Assembly (NCBI GenBank): GCA_002633025.1
Contig: NMRB01000174.1
Span: 170,482-234,481, forward strand
Direction of reading: 5' to 3'
Source of the DNA: Notospermus geniculatus
Taxonomy: Eukaryota; Nemertea; Pilidiophora; Heteronemertea; Lineidae
DNA: 64,000 nt
This document shows positions 32,246 through 43,456 of this stretch, piece after piece. Numbering within the stretch: the stretch's first letter is position 1; each line of letters begins with the position of its first letter. The notes beneath the pieces are model-generated. The model was given only the letters and a program-made list of their open reading frames with translations. It did not search any database and was not told where the DNA came from. Position numbers and translations under genes: made by a program.

Positions 32246-33349
32246 TTGGTCGCACTGCTCGCAGCGCCGACCTGTCGGGATTTCCGGCACGCGGGTTCCT
32301 CATTCTTGCCAGGCTTTTTCATTCTTCAGCGTATTTCGACTGACTTTTATCAGTCAAGCAGACGGTTTGCTATCGTCCCCCCGATTAAACTTGATTGGAA
32401 TTCGCTACATACAACTTTCGTGAGAAATGATTCGTTCTTGATAGACTTTATTGACAGTCCCGTGCCTTGGAGAAGAAATTACATTTACAAGTTTAATCAA
32501 AGTGACCAAACATACCGCATCCGTTATAATAGCTCTTACTACTACCGCGGATCAGCTGGTGAATCGATTCACTTCGTACGATTCTACCATATTCAGTTTA
32601 TTCTAGTGTTAATAATATCCTCATCGTCTGGTCCATGGTGTACTGTGAGTAAAGCGAAACTTTATGACGTATCCCTAGGAACGTTTGTCGCACTTTTTGC
32701 CCTCCCACAAGTGGAGACAAAGGTACATTGCAAACATTTCAGATCCAACATGTATGTTCAGTCACCGGATATGTCGCTTTTTGGCTTCTTCCACGTCCGA
32801 AGTTTATCCGCTTCTTTCAGGATTTTCTCCCAGCGACTGTACACTACAACTCAAACAGGTTTGGGACACAAATCACGCAAATATTTCACGCCGGCCGGAA
32901 CAGTATCGGTACAAGAAAAAGCCCCAAAACATGCCTGGACCTCTTTTATTCAAAATGATACTATAGTATTCCTGGTAACATACAAAAAGGACACGCGTTT
33001 AGTTGTATATATTTTTCGTCACTTACACGACCACCCTTCCGTTAGTCAAATCCACACACTTTATCTATCCAAGCCGGTACACGCCATTGCAGAAAACCAA
33101 GTCCTTGGTATATATTTGTTTCAACACGGCCCATCATCAACATGTCTAAGCAGTATTAAATTTGGTGGTGAGAAAAAAGCACAGAAATCACGCATTATCA
33201 TCACTGGTCCACCGAGTAAATTCTACAGGCATTTGAACAAAAATAATGTTGTGTTTGATGTGGAAAGCCTACTTCAAATGTACTGTTACCAACTACGGCA
33301 GGGGAAGTGCTTCGAATATAACGTGGTCAGTGAATTCACACGGATATAA
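32246..33349 (+). CDS. Hypothetical protein A, possibly secreted and beta-rich
   Basis: An open frame of 367 codons that begins at a TTG, so the true start is uncertain; an upstream exon or the AG near 32360 (TTTTATCAG) may supply it. The protein is rich in aromatic and beta-branched residues in a repeating hydrophobic/polar pattern (YIYKFNQSDQTYRIRYNSSY, FIQNDTIVFLVTYKKDTRLV), as in beta-propeller or beta-sandwich folds. I recognise no family. A similar layout in the ORF at 34746-35762 (IVPPIK against ILPPIN at the same relative place) suggests a tandem gene pair. A frame this long is unlikely by chance. Confidence 0.5.
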   Translation: MVALLAAPTCRDFRHAGSSFLPGFFILQRISTDFYQSSRRFAIVPPIKLDWNSLHTTFVRNDSFLIDFIDSPVPWRRNYIYKFNQSDQTYRIRYNSSYYYRGSAGESIHFVRFYHIQFILVLIISSSSGPWCTVSKAKLYDVSLGTFVALFALPQVETKVHCKHFRSNMYVQSPDMSLFGFFHVRSLSASFRIFSQRLYTTTQTGLGHKSRKYFTPAGTVSVQEKAPKHAWTSFIQNDTIVFLVTYKKDTRLVVYIFRHLHDHPSVSQIHTLYLSKPVHAIAENQVLGIYLFQHGPSSTCLSSIKFGGEKKAQKSRIIITGPPSKFYRHLNKNNVVFDVESLLQMYCYQLRQGKCFEYNVVSEFTRI

Positions 33350-34585
33350 TCTTTATATTCTTATTGTTCCTCTCCTACCCATAGTGCGAGAACGNCCCCC
33401 CCCCCCCCTATCAGGGGTCGACGCTAATGCGACGCCGAATTAGCGTCGCATCCTGAGGTTTCAAAACTTTCCTTAGCGTCGAGTGCCTGACGACCTGAGA
33501 AAAAATCAGCAGTGAATTTTCGTCGAATGTCTGAAATAAAAACAAATGATCTTTGGTGAATTCCTGTCGACGGGCAGTACGGGACCGTCGAAACACCGTC
33601 GCATGTCTGGCGATCGAGATCAGTCATCCCAACAACCACGTTTTTTCCAACCTCGATCTAGTTTTCAGCATCATGGCGCACTGGGCGACTCTGAGGCCAT
33701 AGCCATGATAGCTGCCAGCCATCAGAAAGAAATGGTCTTCAGTAAACTTTTCAATATTTTCCCCAGTTTTCAGTAGTTATATGGCACCCCAATCCTTAAG
33801 ATGAGAGGAGAGAGCATGAAAAATCTATGCCATATGACTACGTCGGTATCAAGCACGTGTTAGAAATCTTAACACCAGCAATCAGCATGGCATGACTGCA
33901 TCTGCCATTGTTTTCCCTCCCCAGGACAAATGCAGAGCCATCAGCAGATCAGCTGGGTGGCAAAATATTACATGGAACAGCTAAGATAGTTCGTCAATTC
34001 TCTGCTAGGGGAGTGAGTAACACGAAATGAAATGGGGTTCTCACTTGTTTGTTTTTTCGTAGTTTTTGTCAGACTAACCGTAAAAACATCCAATTCCTGG
34101 CGTTCCGTGTTCCGACAAGTGAAAAAAAGTGATGCTCTGAATCTCAAAAAAGAAGAAACAGTGAATTCCTGGAGCAAGGATATTGTGCTCTGGGTGAAAA
34201 AATGTCGATACCTGGACGACCACTTTTTTCCCAGGCGTCGAATAAACGTCGAATGTCTGATAAGGGGGGTACAGAGTTGTAATTGACCGGTGCATCACAC
34301 GAACGCGCACACCAATGGCAGTTCGTTTCCTTGCGCATTTTCATGCTTGCAGACCATTATTTTTATTGTATTTTCAATGACAGAATATCATTTTGTTTGC
34401 GCACTTTTTCATTCTGAAGTCATGACCTTAAGCTTGTCAAAAATGGCATTCATAATCGATCCATTGGCCATCCGTTTGGAAGGTGATATGCCTACCTCGT
34501 TGTCAGAGTATGCGTCCTTGCAGTAAAAGGTAAGATTTTGTCATAATTAGACTGACCAAACCAGCGATTTGCCTATGGCAACTAA
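33350..34585. repeat. CGTCGAATGTCTG-type repeats between the two hypothetical genes
   Basis: Words GTCGAATGTCTGA and GCGTCGCAT recur at about 33430-33610 and 34180-34270 in both orientations, as in diverged TIR elements. No gene is supported, apart from possible untranslated or intron sequence of the genes on each side. Confidence 0.45.
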
Positions 34586-34745
34586 ATGAGCTGTAGAGTC
34601 TGTTTTAGACTTGTAGGACTTGCCTTTGCTTTTTCACCAGTTACTGTAACAGGTATCCGCAACGCGAACGACGACGGACTGCGTACGGGAACGATACGAC
34701 TCGTTCGCGTGGCGGATACAACACAGGATAACCATCAACTTTTAG

Positions 34746-35762
34746 GTGACAGTCACGTACGCATTTGGCAGGAAATCTTCGATATTACCTCCTATAAATG
34801 TGCGTCATAGGGATGATTATTTTTTTGATGAATTATCTGGAAGAATAGTTTTGATTCATCGGCCAGATGGCACTCCATATACGACAATTCTTTTGTACAA
34901 GTTGACGGGTGGCAGTTTTACTGTCCAACACAACACAACCCTATTTGCAAATTACCCGAGTGTCTGGTTCCTTGTCCTTCATGAAAACTACCTGATCTTC
35001 AAAACCAAGAAGAACAGCGTTACAAGGCGGCAGTACTTAGTTCTATACGACACTGAAACAGGGTCTGACCGAGGGAGATTGATCGTCACCGGATACGGTG
35101 TGAACGACGGGTTTACGGTGGTCTACATACTCAGAGGATTTCAAGGAAAAGTTGTCATCGGTTTCAAAAAGGGGAAAATCACAAAATTCGCTATTTATGA
35201 TGTATTGAAGACCGGTGAAGTGAACCGGAGGCGAATGATCCTGTACAATGGGACAAATGTGCCCATAAACTTTGGGAAAATGATCATACAAAGTTTTATA
35301 ATCAACAGGGATTTGTTCGTCGTCACGATGGGTGACATAGGTGTGACATTAGAGTACCACCGCGAGGAGAACGATTACAAACCTCTGAAATATCACCTAA
35401 GAATGTCCGAGGGAGTTATCAAGCGAAGGTTGAAACAGATTCGAATGATGACTCTTCGATTTTCCCCCGTTTATGACCTATTATTTTTCGTCATCGTTCC
35501 TGGACCCTCTGTCATGTCACTTCGACCAATACCCTGTCCGAAAGACAGTAAACATACTGAAGGCGCTAACACGTTGTATTTTCAAGAAATGTATGCATTT
35601 TTTCAACCAGCCCGTACAATGAAAAATGATAAAATGGTTTTGCATTATCAGTTTGACCCTACGAATGGATCGTTCCTGCATCTGAGGGCCTCCAAAAGAA
35701 GGCAGGGAGGTCTTTTGATGTCTACATTTCCCGTCATTAAGGTGAATTTTATGCGCACATAA
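34746..35762 (+). CDS. Hypothetical protein B, likely paralogue of protein A
   Basis: A frame of 338 codons ends at 35762. The coding frame probably joins one further upstream in another phase (34586-34800, with a hydrophobic VGLAFAFSPVTVTG that could be a signal segment), through an intron or frameshift near 34745. The body is beta-rich with aromatic repeats (RIVLIHRPDGTPYTTILLYK, YLVLYDTETG, KFAIYDVLKTGEVNRRR), which suggests a propeller-like fold. The ILPPINV start and order of beta segments parallel protein A. No known family recognised. Extracellular role is speculation based on the possible signal and N-x-T sites (HNTT, NGT). Confidence 0.5.
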   Translation: MTVTYAFGRKSSILPPINVRHRDDYFFDELSGRIVLIHRPDGTPYTTILLYKLTGGSFTVQHNTTLFANYPSVWFLVLHENYLIFKTKKNSVTRRQYLVLYDTETGSDRGRLIVTGYGVNDGFTVVYILRGFQGKVVIGFKKGKITKFAIYDVLKTGEVNRRRMILYNGTNVPINFGKMIIQSFIINRDLFVVTMGDIGVTLEYHREENDYKPLKYHLRMSEGVIKRRLKQIRMMTLRFSPVYDLLFFVIVPGPSVMSLRPIPCPKDSKHTEGANTLYFQEMYAFFQPARTMKNDKMVLHYQFDPTNGSFLHLRASKRRQGGLLMSTFPVIKVNFMRT

Positions 35763-35796
35763 AATTGAAAAATCAATATCTCTTTTATGACTTAAA

Positions 35797-37290
35797 AAGC
35801 GTGGCGCACGTCTGAGACCAAAATCATGCGACCACCGACGAGACTGGCGAAAACGACGTCGCAGGCAACAATCGGGTGCGAGGTCGCTCGCCGACCACAC
35901 TTGCGACCATTTCAGTAAATCATCCGCAAACGGCAGACGACCAACGGAAGCGACGGAAGTCTCCGACGTTTGTGGCGTCGCATCGGAATCATTTGCGGAC
36001 GAAAATTTCATCGTTTTTGTATCGGTCGACTAGTCGCAATGTAAGTCGGCCTTTGCGACCGAAAATTAACATGTTGAATTTTTGGTCTCTTGATGCGATC
36101 GAAATTCTTTGGTCTCCGTTGGCCATTGGAACCTGTCATTCAGATCGTTCAGTGCAACAATCTCCCGCAAACAATGTAACGACCACTCAAGCGATCAGAT
36201 ATGAGACAAGATTTGATTAATCGGGTGACGACAGTGACTGCTCGCTTTGTGCAACGATCTGCCGCAGACTACGCGACAAATCCTGCAAATCTCCAGTCGC
36301 TCTTTAGCAGTCGGAAGGGCAACCTCCTAAAAATCCCACGAAAAATCGCAGGTGTGCGCCATGCTTTAAGCGTGGCGCACAGCAGAGATTTTTCGGCATT
36401 TGAATTCAGCGCCTTTGGATACATACTTAAGCTGGCACAAAAAATAATATGAGCGAGATTGGAAAACGTGTCCGTGAGCAGCATCGAGGACAGAGTACTC
36501 ACAGAGATCAGGTAGGACATGCACACACGAGTAAAGGGCGGCGCACACGGGCGACTAAAATGGGGGCGACTACCGATGCAACTACTACGTCGCATGCGAT
36601 AATTACCTTTGATGTCGATCAGTGATGTCATCCACGACATCACTGATCCTCCAAGGAAGCACTTGTCGCAAACGAGTCAACAAAAACTGAAAAAACTAAA
36701 AATATGTTTAGTCGCTGCTTTGGTGGCAAGGCCGGTCGCCTAGAAAATCGCTCGAAAAATCGCAAGGGTGCGCCGCCCTTAAAGCGTGGGACCAAACCTG
36801 AGACCAAAATCATGCGACCACCGACGAGACTGGCGGCAGGCAACCATCCGGTGCGAGGTCGCTAGCCGACCAGACTTGCGACCATTTCATTGAACCATCC
36901 GCAAAATACAGACGACTTCCGGAAGCGACTGAAGTCGTCGACTATTGTGACGTCGCATCGGAATCGTTTGCGGACGAAAGTTTCATCGTTTTTTTATCGA
37001 CCGACTAGTTGCAAGCAAAGGTTGCACCAAGCGACCAGTTACTGTGGACGCCCGATTTATCGTATCTCGTCTCATATCTGATCGCAAAGGCCTACTGACC
37101 TTTGCTTGCAACTAGTCGGTCGATAAAAAACGATGAAACTTCGTCCGTATACGATTCCGATGCGACGCCACAATATTCGACGACTAAAGTCGCTTTCGAG
37201 CAATTTTTCTAGGCGATCAGCCTTGCAACCACACCAGCGACTAGAATTTTTAGTTGACTCGTTTGCGGCAGATTTTCACCTCGACTGAAT
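35797..37290. repeat. Cluster of GTGGCGCAC/GGCGCACAC-ended TIR elements
   Basis: Starts like AAGCGTGGCGCACGTCTGAGA (35797) and AGCGTGGGACC (36784) with shared interior (CATGCGACCACCGACGAGAC) mark two related elements in direct order, and 36533-36781 is a close relative of the MITE at 26132. A further diverged member is at 61408-61700. Inverted stretches around 36985-37140 (ACTAGTCGGTCGATAAAAAA) form hairpins. Confidence 0.6.
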
Positions 37291-37299
37291 TACACAATA

Positions 37300-38000
37300 T
37301 GAGCATGTGTCCGATTAGTCTCTTTATATAATCGCTTCAATGATCGTTGCGCTTGCGGACACATTTTATAGCTTGTGATATCACGTGCATTCCGTCAAGT
37401 GACATTCCAACGTTCGCTGATTGGCTAGTTTTGCCATCTGAAATATTACACAGAAGGAAGTCAAAAAAGATCTCAAGGGACAACTTGATGGCAGGAAAAG
37501 TTCAACATGTTGAACTTTCAGTGGCTTGGTGAAAAGCCCCTTGCGACTACCTATGCGACAGTGACCACGAAGCTCTTCATTCATTGCTAGGTAGCTGCGA
37601 TCAGACGCAGATGGTTCAAATTGGTTGAACTCTTGAAAATCGTGAACCATCCGCAAACGACAGACGACCTCCGAAAGCGACTTCTTTGTATTTCATTGAC
37701 AGTCAAGTTGTCTGCGGGTTTACTGCGACAGTCAAGTTTACTGCGACAGAAAAGCAGCGGAACCAGGGTTTGGTGCCCAATGTGGGGTGAAAGCTGCGGA
37801 GGTTGCAGTGTGGAGTACTTTACTTTGTGTGTAAGATGCATTGCATAGTTGTGGAGTGGGTTAATGTGGGCAAGTGATACACCATATTGCTGGTAATCAG
37901 TGCAGGTGTAAGAGGGAAATGCGTCCGTCTCATACCTTCAAAATAAACACAGACCGACTGGCAATGTTGCTACATTAGGCATCCTCTGCTGCCCTTTTCA
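37300..38000. other. Unassigned sequence
   Basis: No supported ORF. Weak similarity to the neighbouring GCGAC-rich elements up to about 37740, then unique sequence. Confidence 0.35.
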
Positions 38001-38004
38001 ACCA

Positions 38005-38905
38005 TAAAATGAAATGGTCCATGGACCATGCTCACCTGTTGCACATAATACTTAAAGTGTAATGACAGAAGGAGGTATATATCAGTTTTGAGCAATCTGG
38101 GTCAAGTCATTACCGAATTACCGGACTTTGATGATTTGGGGGTTATGCCACCTGGTGGCCATATTGGATGTCCAATCGGACCGAAGTTTAATGTCCACAT
38201 ATAGATTATCTAGAGGGAGCCACATATCAAATTTGAGCACCCTGGCTCAAGTCATTCCTGAGTTATAGCACAGTTGATGATTTTCGAGTTATGCCACCTG
38301 GCGACCATATTGGAAGTGAAATCGGGCCAAAGTCCGACGTGCAAATAAAGGTCATCAAGAGGGAGGTGTACATATCAAGTTTGAGCAAGCCGTTCCTGAG
38401 TTATAGCACTCAGATGATTTTCAGGTTACGCCACCTGGCGGCCATATTGGATGTCCCATCGCGCCGAAACTCGGGATTTTTGAAGGTACCCCTCTATATA
38501 CATTTTTATGCAAGATATGAAGTCGCTCAGGGACATAATGGCGAACTGTGGCAGGTCCGTTACTTTTGATTTGACCTCTGTGACCTTGAAAAGTAGGTCA
38601 AATCAAAAACCCGTTATATATGTATATGTATCCTAATTAGTTACACCTATGATGAACATTTGGAGATGATCCAGTCATTTGTTCATGAGTTATTGCACTT
38701 TTTGTGTTTTTGGTTTTGGCCACGTGGATGCCAAGCCAAGAATCGAATCAGACCGAAACTTGGTGTCATCTGTCCTAGGGGTATATATGTACTAAGTGTC
38801 AGATCAATAGCTCCAGCGGTTATGAAACGTGGCCTGCTAACGGACGACAGACGACGACGGACGACGGACGCTGCACCACGACAAAAGCTCGCGGGTGAGC
38901 TAAAA
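38005..38905. repeat. Dispersed GGTCCATGGACC / GCTCACCTG repeat element, inverted relative of 25290-26010
   Basis: The left end AAATGGTCCATGGACCATGC then TCACCTG, and the right end GCTCGCGGGTGAGCTAAAAA, bracket about 900 bp. Inside, a block of about 115 bp (CCACCTGGYGGCCATATTGG) repeats at about 38150, 38295 and 38430. It is non-coding. Confidence 0.7.
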
Positions 38906-39213
38906 ATCGGGACGTCGGGGGACGAGGTATAAAGTAACAGTTCTAACTTGTCCTGGAGATGAGGTATAAAAACTAGGGTCTTTGTCAATAACTTCTTAGA
39001 CAAAAACATAGTTTTCATGATAGAAACTTAGTTTCTCTCCATAAAGGAAATGTTAGTGTGATAAAGCACACAGGTTATTTTGACAAAAACATAGATTTTG
39101 GAATTGAAATGTATCCTTTATTCGATAAAAACACAGTTTTGATGATAGAAACTTAGTTTTCAGCGAAAAATACACAGTTCTGGCAAGCCGTTTGTCCAAT
39201 ATGTGTAGAAAGT

Positions 39214-39796
39214 TAGGGCCGTATTCATAGCGTACAAATTCTGCATTACACAGGTTAAAGGCCCAGAAAACTATTGTTCTGCCTTATGTATGCTGCTTGA
39301 TCTCTGGCATTTACCCACAAGATGATTACACGCGTCTAAAGGCCTCGATACATTGAATGACAAACGTCGAAATTAGTCGAAGCTATGGTCAGTTCGACAG
39401 CATTTGATCTGTGACATGTTGAAATACTCCACAAAAGTGTCAGAAGAATTTAACATTTATGGAACGTTTCCACAAAAAGTATTTTGGAACGGACAATTGT
39501 AGCGACAAATTTCGACGTTTGTCATTCAGTGTATCGAGGCCTTAACTTTCCTGCGTCTCAGTGTGGGAGGACAAAAGAAACTGTTGGACAAATTCTAGAC
39601 AAGCCTGCCTGATCGTTTAACTTTTCCTTCGTCCTCTTGGACTTAGACGCAGGAAAGTTGTACGCGTGTGATTATCCTGCGAGTAAACGCCTCTGGTGAA
39701 GCACCATACAGACATCAATAGTTTTCTAGGCCTTTAACCTGTGTAATGCAAAATTTGTACGCTGATCAAGCTAAACACCCTTTATGAATATGGCCC
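39214..39796. mobile_element. Foldback element with nested second foldback
   Basis: Outer arms start GGGCCGTATTCATAGCGTAC and end, inverted, near TTTATGAATATGGCCC, sharing ACAGGTTAAAGGCCYAGAAAACTATTG. A second pair (AAGGCCTCGATACATTGAATG, about 39341, with its inverse ending at 39541) lies inside, so one MITE landed in another. Confidence 0.8.
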
Positions 39797-40035
39797 TTAG
39801 TTTTTTAGCCAAGAAGACAGAGTTGTTACGATAGAAACTTAGTTTTTGTCCTAAAACTTTGTTTCTGTCCACAAAGACTGTGTTTATTGATAAAAACGTA
39901 GTTGCTGACCATAAATCACAGGTTTGCAATCAAAATCTTCTACTTTACTCATAACTGTGTATATACACAATTATAACTGTGTATTTACAGAGTTAAACTT
40001 AGTGTTTGCACATTAACTGTGTCTTTGCCAGCAGA

Positions 40036-40525
40036 TAATGTATATAAAGTGCATTTTCAGAATATTTGCAAATTTTCGACCCCAATCGGGGTCTTCTTCA
40101 GGCTGGCACTTTTCCACACTAGATTTCAGAAAAGACTGAGCTGAATCCCAAATGTAGATCTGAAATACCCTGTGCAAACAGGAGGTGTCAGCAATAGGAG
40201 CAGTCAGCCGCGCATATTGCCAACAGATGGCAGCAAAGTCATATCTGACCAATGTACAGGAAAACCTACGTGATTGCTGCTCGATCGATATTGACTGGGT
40301 CAGCTAGATGCATTGAATTAGAAGCCCCAAGAATTGGGGCTTGGCCTCTATTCATTCCTTAATTGCTGACACCTCCTGTTTGCACATGCACAGGGTATTT
40401 CAGATCTACATTTGGGATTCAGCTCAGTCTTTTCTGAAATCTAGTGTGGAAAAGTGCCAGCCCGAAGACCCCGACTGGGGTCGAAAATTTGCAAATATTC
40501 TGGAAATTGACTTTATATACGTTAT
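40036..40525. mobile_element. Inverted pair of Penelope-like terminal modules
   Basis: About 40036-40195 is inverted at 40365-40525. Each arm carries CTGAAGA or CCGAAGA next to a GACCCC...GGGGTC hairpin and GAAAATTTGCAAATATTCTGG. The same module occurs at 27355, 46440, 47085, 47222 and 57835. It resembles the terminal regions of Penelope-like elements, some of which carry hammerhead ribozymes. Confidence 0.5.
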
Positions 40526-40932
40526 CATATTGTGTGTCGATTTTTGTGTTCGCCTTCTCTTTGGATCTTTGCCAGCAGAAACATAGTTTCTGGACAAAAT
40601 CTTGGTTATCAGACGAAAAATCACTGATTTTGCTCGTAACTCTGTCTTTGGTGATAAAAAATTTGTTCCTGAGCAAAAAGTACGTTTTTGGCCCAGAAAC
40701 ATGCTTTTTACCCAGCAAAGAAAATGATTTTTCAAAAACCTAGTTTTGGGATCCAAAACGCAAGTTACATGTCCAAAAAATTAGTTTCTGGGGCCAAATC
40801 TTAGTTTTCAGCTCAGAAACTAAGTTTTTAGACGCAGAAACTTAGTTTCTGGACTTATTGGACATTCGGCTTGCCATACATGTATTCAGACCTTTTGGAA
40901 CGGGCATCAAATTCATTCCAAGCCTGCGATGT

Positions 40933-41976
40933 TTACGGTCCATTTGCTAAACAAAACCTTCTCACTTGTGCAATGAAAGCGGCGCGAAATTGAGAACCGC
41001 TCAAACAATAGAGAAGAAAGTTAATGGCACTGTTTGAATAGGCCATTATCTGTGTCGAGTAACGCAAGAGGTATTGGAGAGCCCGGGTACGAGGAGGAGC
41101 TCCATAGTATTGGTAGTTTCTTTCAATTATTATAAAATACAATGGAGACGGAAGGGTTAGAATGATGAACACAAGGCTGACAGTCAGAAGCATTATTGTG
41201 ATATTCTGTAACTCTTTTGTTCCTGTCTTGGCGTCGCTTTCCTGCATTGCTTGCCGCTTCCTTTTGCTACCGACGATCTTACTGATAATAAAAACATTGC
41301 AGATGGAGATGACCAAGAATGGGAGACCGGCATTCGTAACCATGTTGATGTAATACCACGGTCCAAGAAAAAACTTCGCATACGAACCATCACCAATTCC
41401 ACAAGAAGTTGGGGAGTTAATGTAGTGATAGAAAATTATTTTGTGGCAGTTTAAAAGAAATAAAAAGCTGAGCATGAAAACAAGCGTAAAAAAGGTCAAC
41501 TTCTTTGTAACTAATGATCGCGCCTGTAGTGGGAGTCTCACACTTATAAACCGTTCGACGGTGAGCAGCAAAACGTCCCAAGACGCCACCTGCCTCGTGA
41601 ATGTCACCAGAAATGGATGCAACTTACATAGAAAACGCGACACAACTTGTATATCAATACTATACGAATAGTACAACCAAAAGTCAAGTAACCCAACGTT
41701 CAAGACGGCCGTGTCACTCACCGCCAGGGTAACCAAGAGAATTCGTGTGGACGAGTTACCGATGTGTCCGCTCATTACGGTGATGATTGTTGCAATGTTT
41801 AGAATAGTGCCTGCGACGATAATAAAGGGAGCGATGTAATCAACGAGGGCCATGGCAAGCCGGGCTTCCCAGAAATCATATAGACTCCTTAGACTATAAT
41901 CTGTCTGGCGTCTTGAAGTGACGAAAACCACAAAACTGTAGTCGGAGCTGCTGCTGGAAACCGTCTGCCGAGACAT
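40933..41976 (-). CDS. Class A (rhodopsin-type) G-protein-coupled receptor, intronless, copy 1
   Basis: The 347-residue single exon starts at ATG 41976. Seven hydrophobic segments are visible: TM1 about 43-68 (GTILN, N60), TM2 80-102 (LAVSD, D88), TM3 118-140 ending in ERF (141-143, DRY variant), TM4 160-182, TM5 213-234, TM6 257-284 (P276, CWxP Cys and Trp absent) and TM7 305-324 with NSAINFLLYCLSG (NPxxY variant). C117 and C192 fit the conserved disulfide. A basic third loop (KIVGSKRKRQ) and short basic tail follow. The NSxINFLLY signature points to the peptide-receptor-like branch; ligand unknown. A paralogue is at 59098-60144, and the 25-bp module at 42322-42346 lies about 350 bp upstream. 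No disabling change seen. Confidence 0.92.
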   Translation of the reverse strand: MSRQTVSSSSSDYSFVVFVTSRRQTDYSLRSLYDFWEARLAMALVDYIAPFIIVAGTILNIATIITVMSGHIGNSSTRILLVTLAVSDTAVLNVGLLDFWLYYSYSIDIQVVSRFLCKLHPFLVTFTRQVASWDVLLLTVERFISVRLPLQARSLVTKKLTFFTLVFMLSFLFLLNCHKIIFYHYINSPTSCGIGDGSYAKFFLGPWYYINMVTNAGLPFLVISICNVFIISKIVGSKRKRQAMQESDAKTGTKELQNITIMLLTVSLVFIILTLPSPLYFIIIERNYQYYGAPPRTRALQYLLRYSTQIMAYSNSAINFLLYCLSGSQFRAAFIAQVRRFCLANGP

Positions 41977-42321
41977 GGATGTTCAAACCGCGGCTGTAAT
42001 ATGTGAAATGATCGCCAAGGCAGAAAATGTCGCATTCGTGTTAGATAACAAGCAGTACACAAATCTCCGAATTCAATGAAAAGCTGTGCTTCGTCAGTTC
42101 GTGACAAAAGCGATACCGGCTGTTTTTGTCGGTCTCATATTTAAATCCGTATCCCCGTCGTTATTGCTGAAGGTCGAGGTGAGGTTTACGCTTCATTCAC
42201 TGACTTAAAGTGTGCACTAAAACCAAACGAATTACATAGATTGCCATATAATACCGTTAAGGACAAACAGCGCTACTTGTTGGCAACGTGAGTCGTCGTG
42301 ATGCCGCAAGTCGATACTGCT

Positions 42322-42346
42322 AAATATCCAACAGATATTGGAGCCA
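42322..42346. promoter_or_regulatory. Conserved 25-bp upstream module of the GPCR family, copy 1
   Basis: It starts AAATATCCAAC and ends TTGGAGCCA. The same module is 268 bp upstream of GPCR copy 2 (60412-60436) and alone at 54977-55001. A role in receptor expression is inferred from position and conservation. Confidence 0.5.
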
Positions 42347-42624
42347 CTTGTTTTCATGGCCAATGATCCAGTATAGCGATTGTCGCCTGCCCAAAGATAG
42401 GGCAACCTAAGCCATTGCCCTGTCCAAATCATACCAAAATAGGCTACCTTAATTTCTGTAATTTTGCATGTGCAGCTGCAGGCTCAGCATACATGGCGGG
42501 CATTGTAGTTTTCGGTGCTAAAAAAGACCCGCCAGCCGATTTTTTTCCCGGGACAGTTGCGGACCCTCAATGCATTAGATCCTATGTCAAAGCATTACAG
42601 ATTGAAATGCTAAATATGCCTATC

Positions 42625-42725
42625 TCGGGGATTAGGATTTAGGATTAGGGTAAGGGTATGGGTTAAGGGTAGGTTAAGGATTAGGGGTTATGTTCAGTGT
42701 TTGTGTTTAGGATTAGGATGAGAGG
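42625..42725. repeat. Degenerate interstitial telomere-like tract (TTAGGG type)
   Basis: Irregular TTAGGATTAGGGTAAGGG and GGTTAAGGGTAGG words cover about 100 bp, opposite in strand to the tract at 22975. Confidence 0.6.
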
Positions 42726-42932
42726 TAATGATGAAAAACCATGGGGTCCGGAACTCTCATGGGAAAAAATATCGCGGCCGGCCTTATAGGCCTCATAGTC
42801 ATAGTATGACTTCCATGTTGGAGTAGGTGCAGGCGTATTTAGTCCTAGACATGAGTGCTTGTGCACCCCTTTGCTGAAGTGGCCTCGTCATGCTCGTGTC
42901 TTCCGACCAATTTTTTATTTATATCTTTTCAG

Positions 42933-43305
42933 CTATGAAAATTATGAGCACCACCGGGGCCCCATCAACTGCAAGTTCGAAGAGGACCACAAGAAAAAAC
43001 GCCAGCGGAAGTATCACTTCAAACAAGGGCTGCCCCTGAAGGTCTCGAGGATGTGTGGGACTTTGAATGTTGATATATTTATCAAGTTCATTGATAATGT
43101 GAAAGAAGAGAGATGGGTATGGTCGAACTCTAAAGAATGGTACGACCATTACAAGTCTAGTGGTTTGAAAGCCGAGGACGAGGACGTCCGTTTTGACTAC
43201 AGGGCAGCCACTAAACATGTTATAAGAAAATCAACCACGCCTACTGCTTCGACCGCGGCTCCACACTGTCCGCCACATCCACCTCCGACGATGGCAATAC
43301 CTTAA
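42933..43305 (+). CDS. Putative terminal exon of an unidentified gene
   Basis: A strong acceptor (TTTATATCTTTTCAG, AG at 42931-42932) opens an exon that stays in frame to TAA at 43303-43305, followed by AATAAA at about 43317. The peptide is Lys-rich and soluble (EEDHKKKRQRKYHFKQGLPL, then ERWVWSNSKEWYDHYKSSG) and ends Pro/Thr-rich. No family recognised and no upstream exon found; it may be a transduced or stranded exon. Confidence 0.4.
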
Positions 43306-43456
43306 CGGTTACAGTTAATAAAGGTGGCCTTCGACAGATTTGCGAAACCTCCCTATTGGCAATATGGCGCTAGCGAAACTGATCTCTACGCCGTGACTTG
43401 GTACATGTATCCAGACCGTGTGAAACGGGCATAAATTCATTCCAAGCCTACGATGA

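Larger units (their letters stand above)
38960..40880. repeat. Scattered array of AAACTTAGTTT-type words split by nested elements
   Basis: GATAGAAACTTAGTTT and relatives (AAAACATAGTTT, AAACTGTGTTT) recur at about 20-30 bp spacing at 38985-39180, 39795-40025 and 40575-40860. Intervening inserts separate the three blocks. The AAACTAAGTTT core is near-palindromic, as in the 30.1-31.2 kb array. Confidence 0.7.

Noticed and set aside
40419-40756. Overlapping ORFs of about 100 codons around 40.4-40.75 kb
   Set aside because: They lie in the AAACTTAGTTT array and Penelope-like arms, with no conserved domain.
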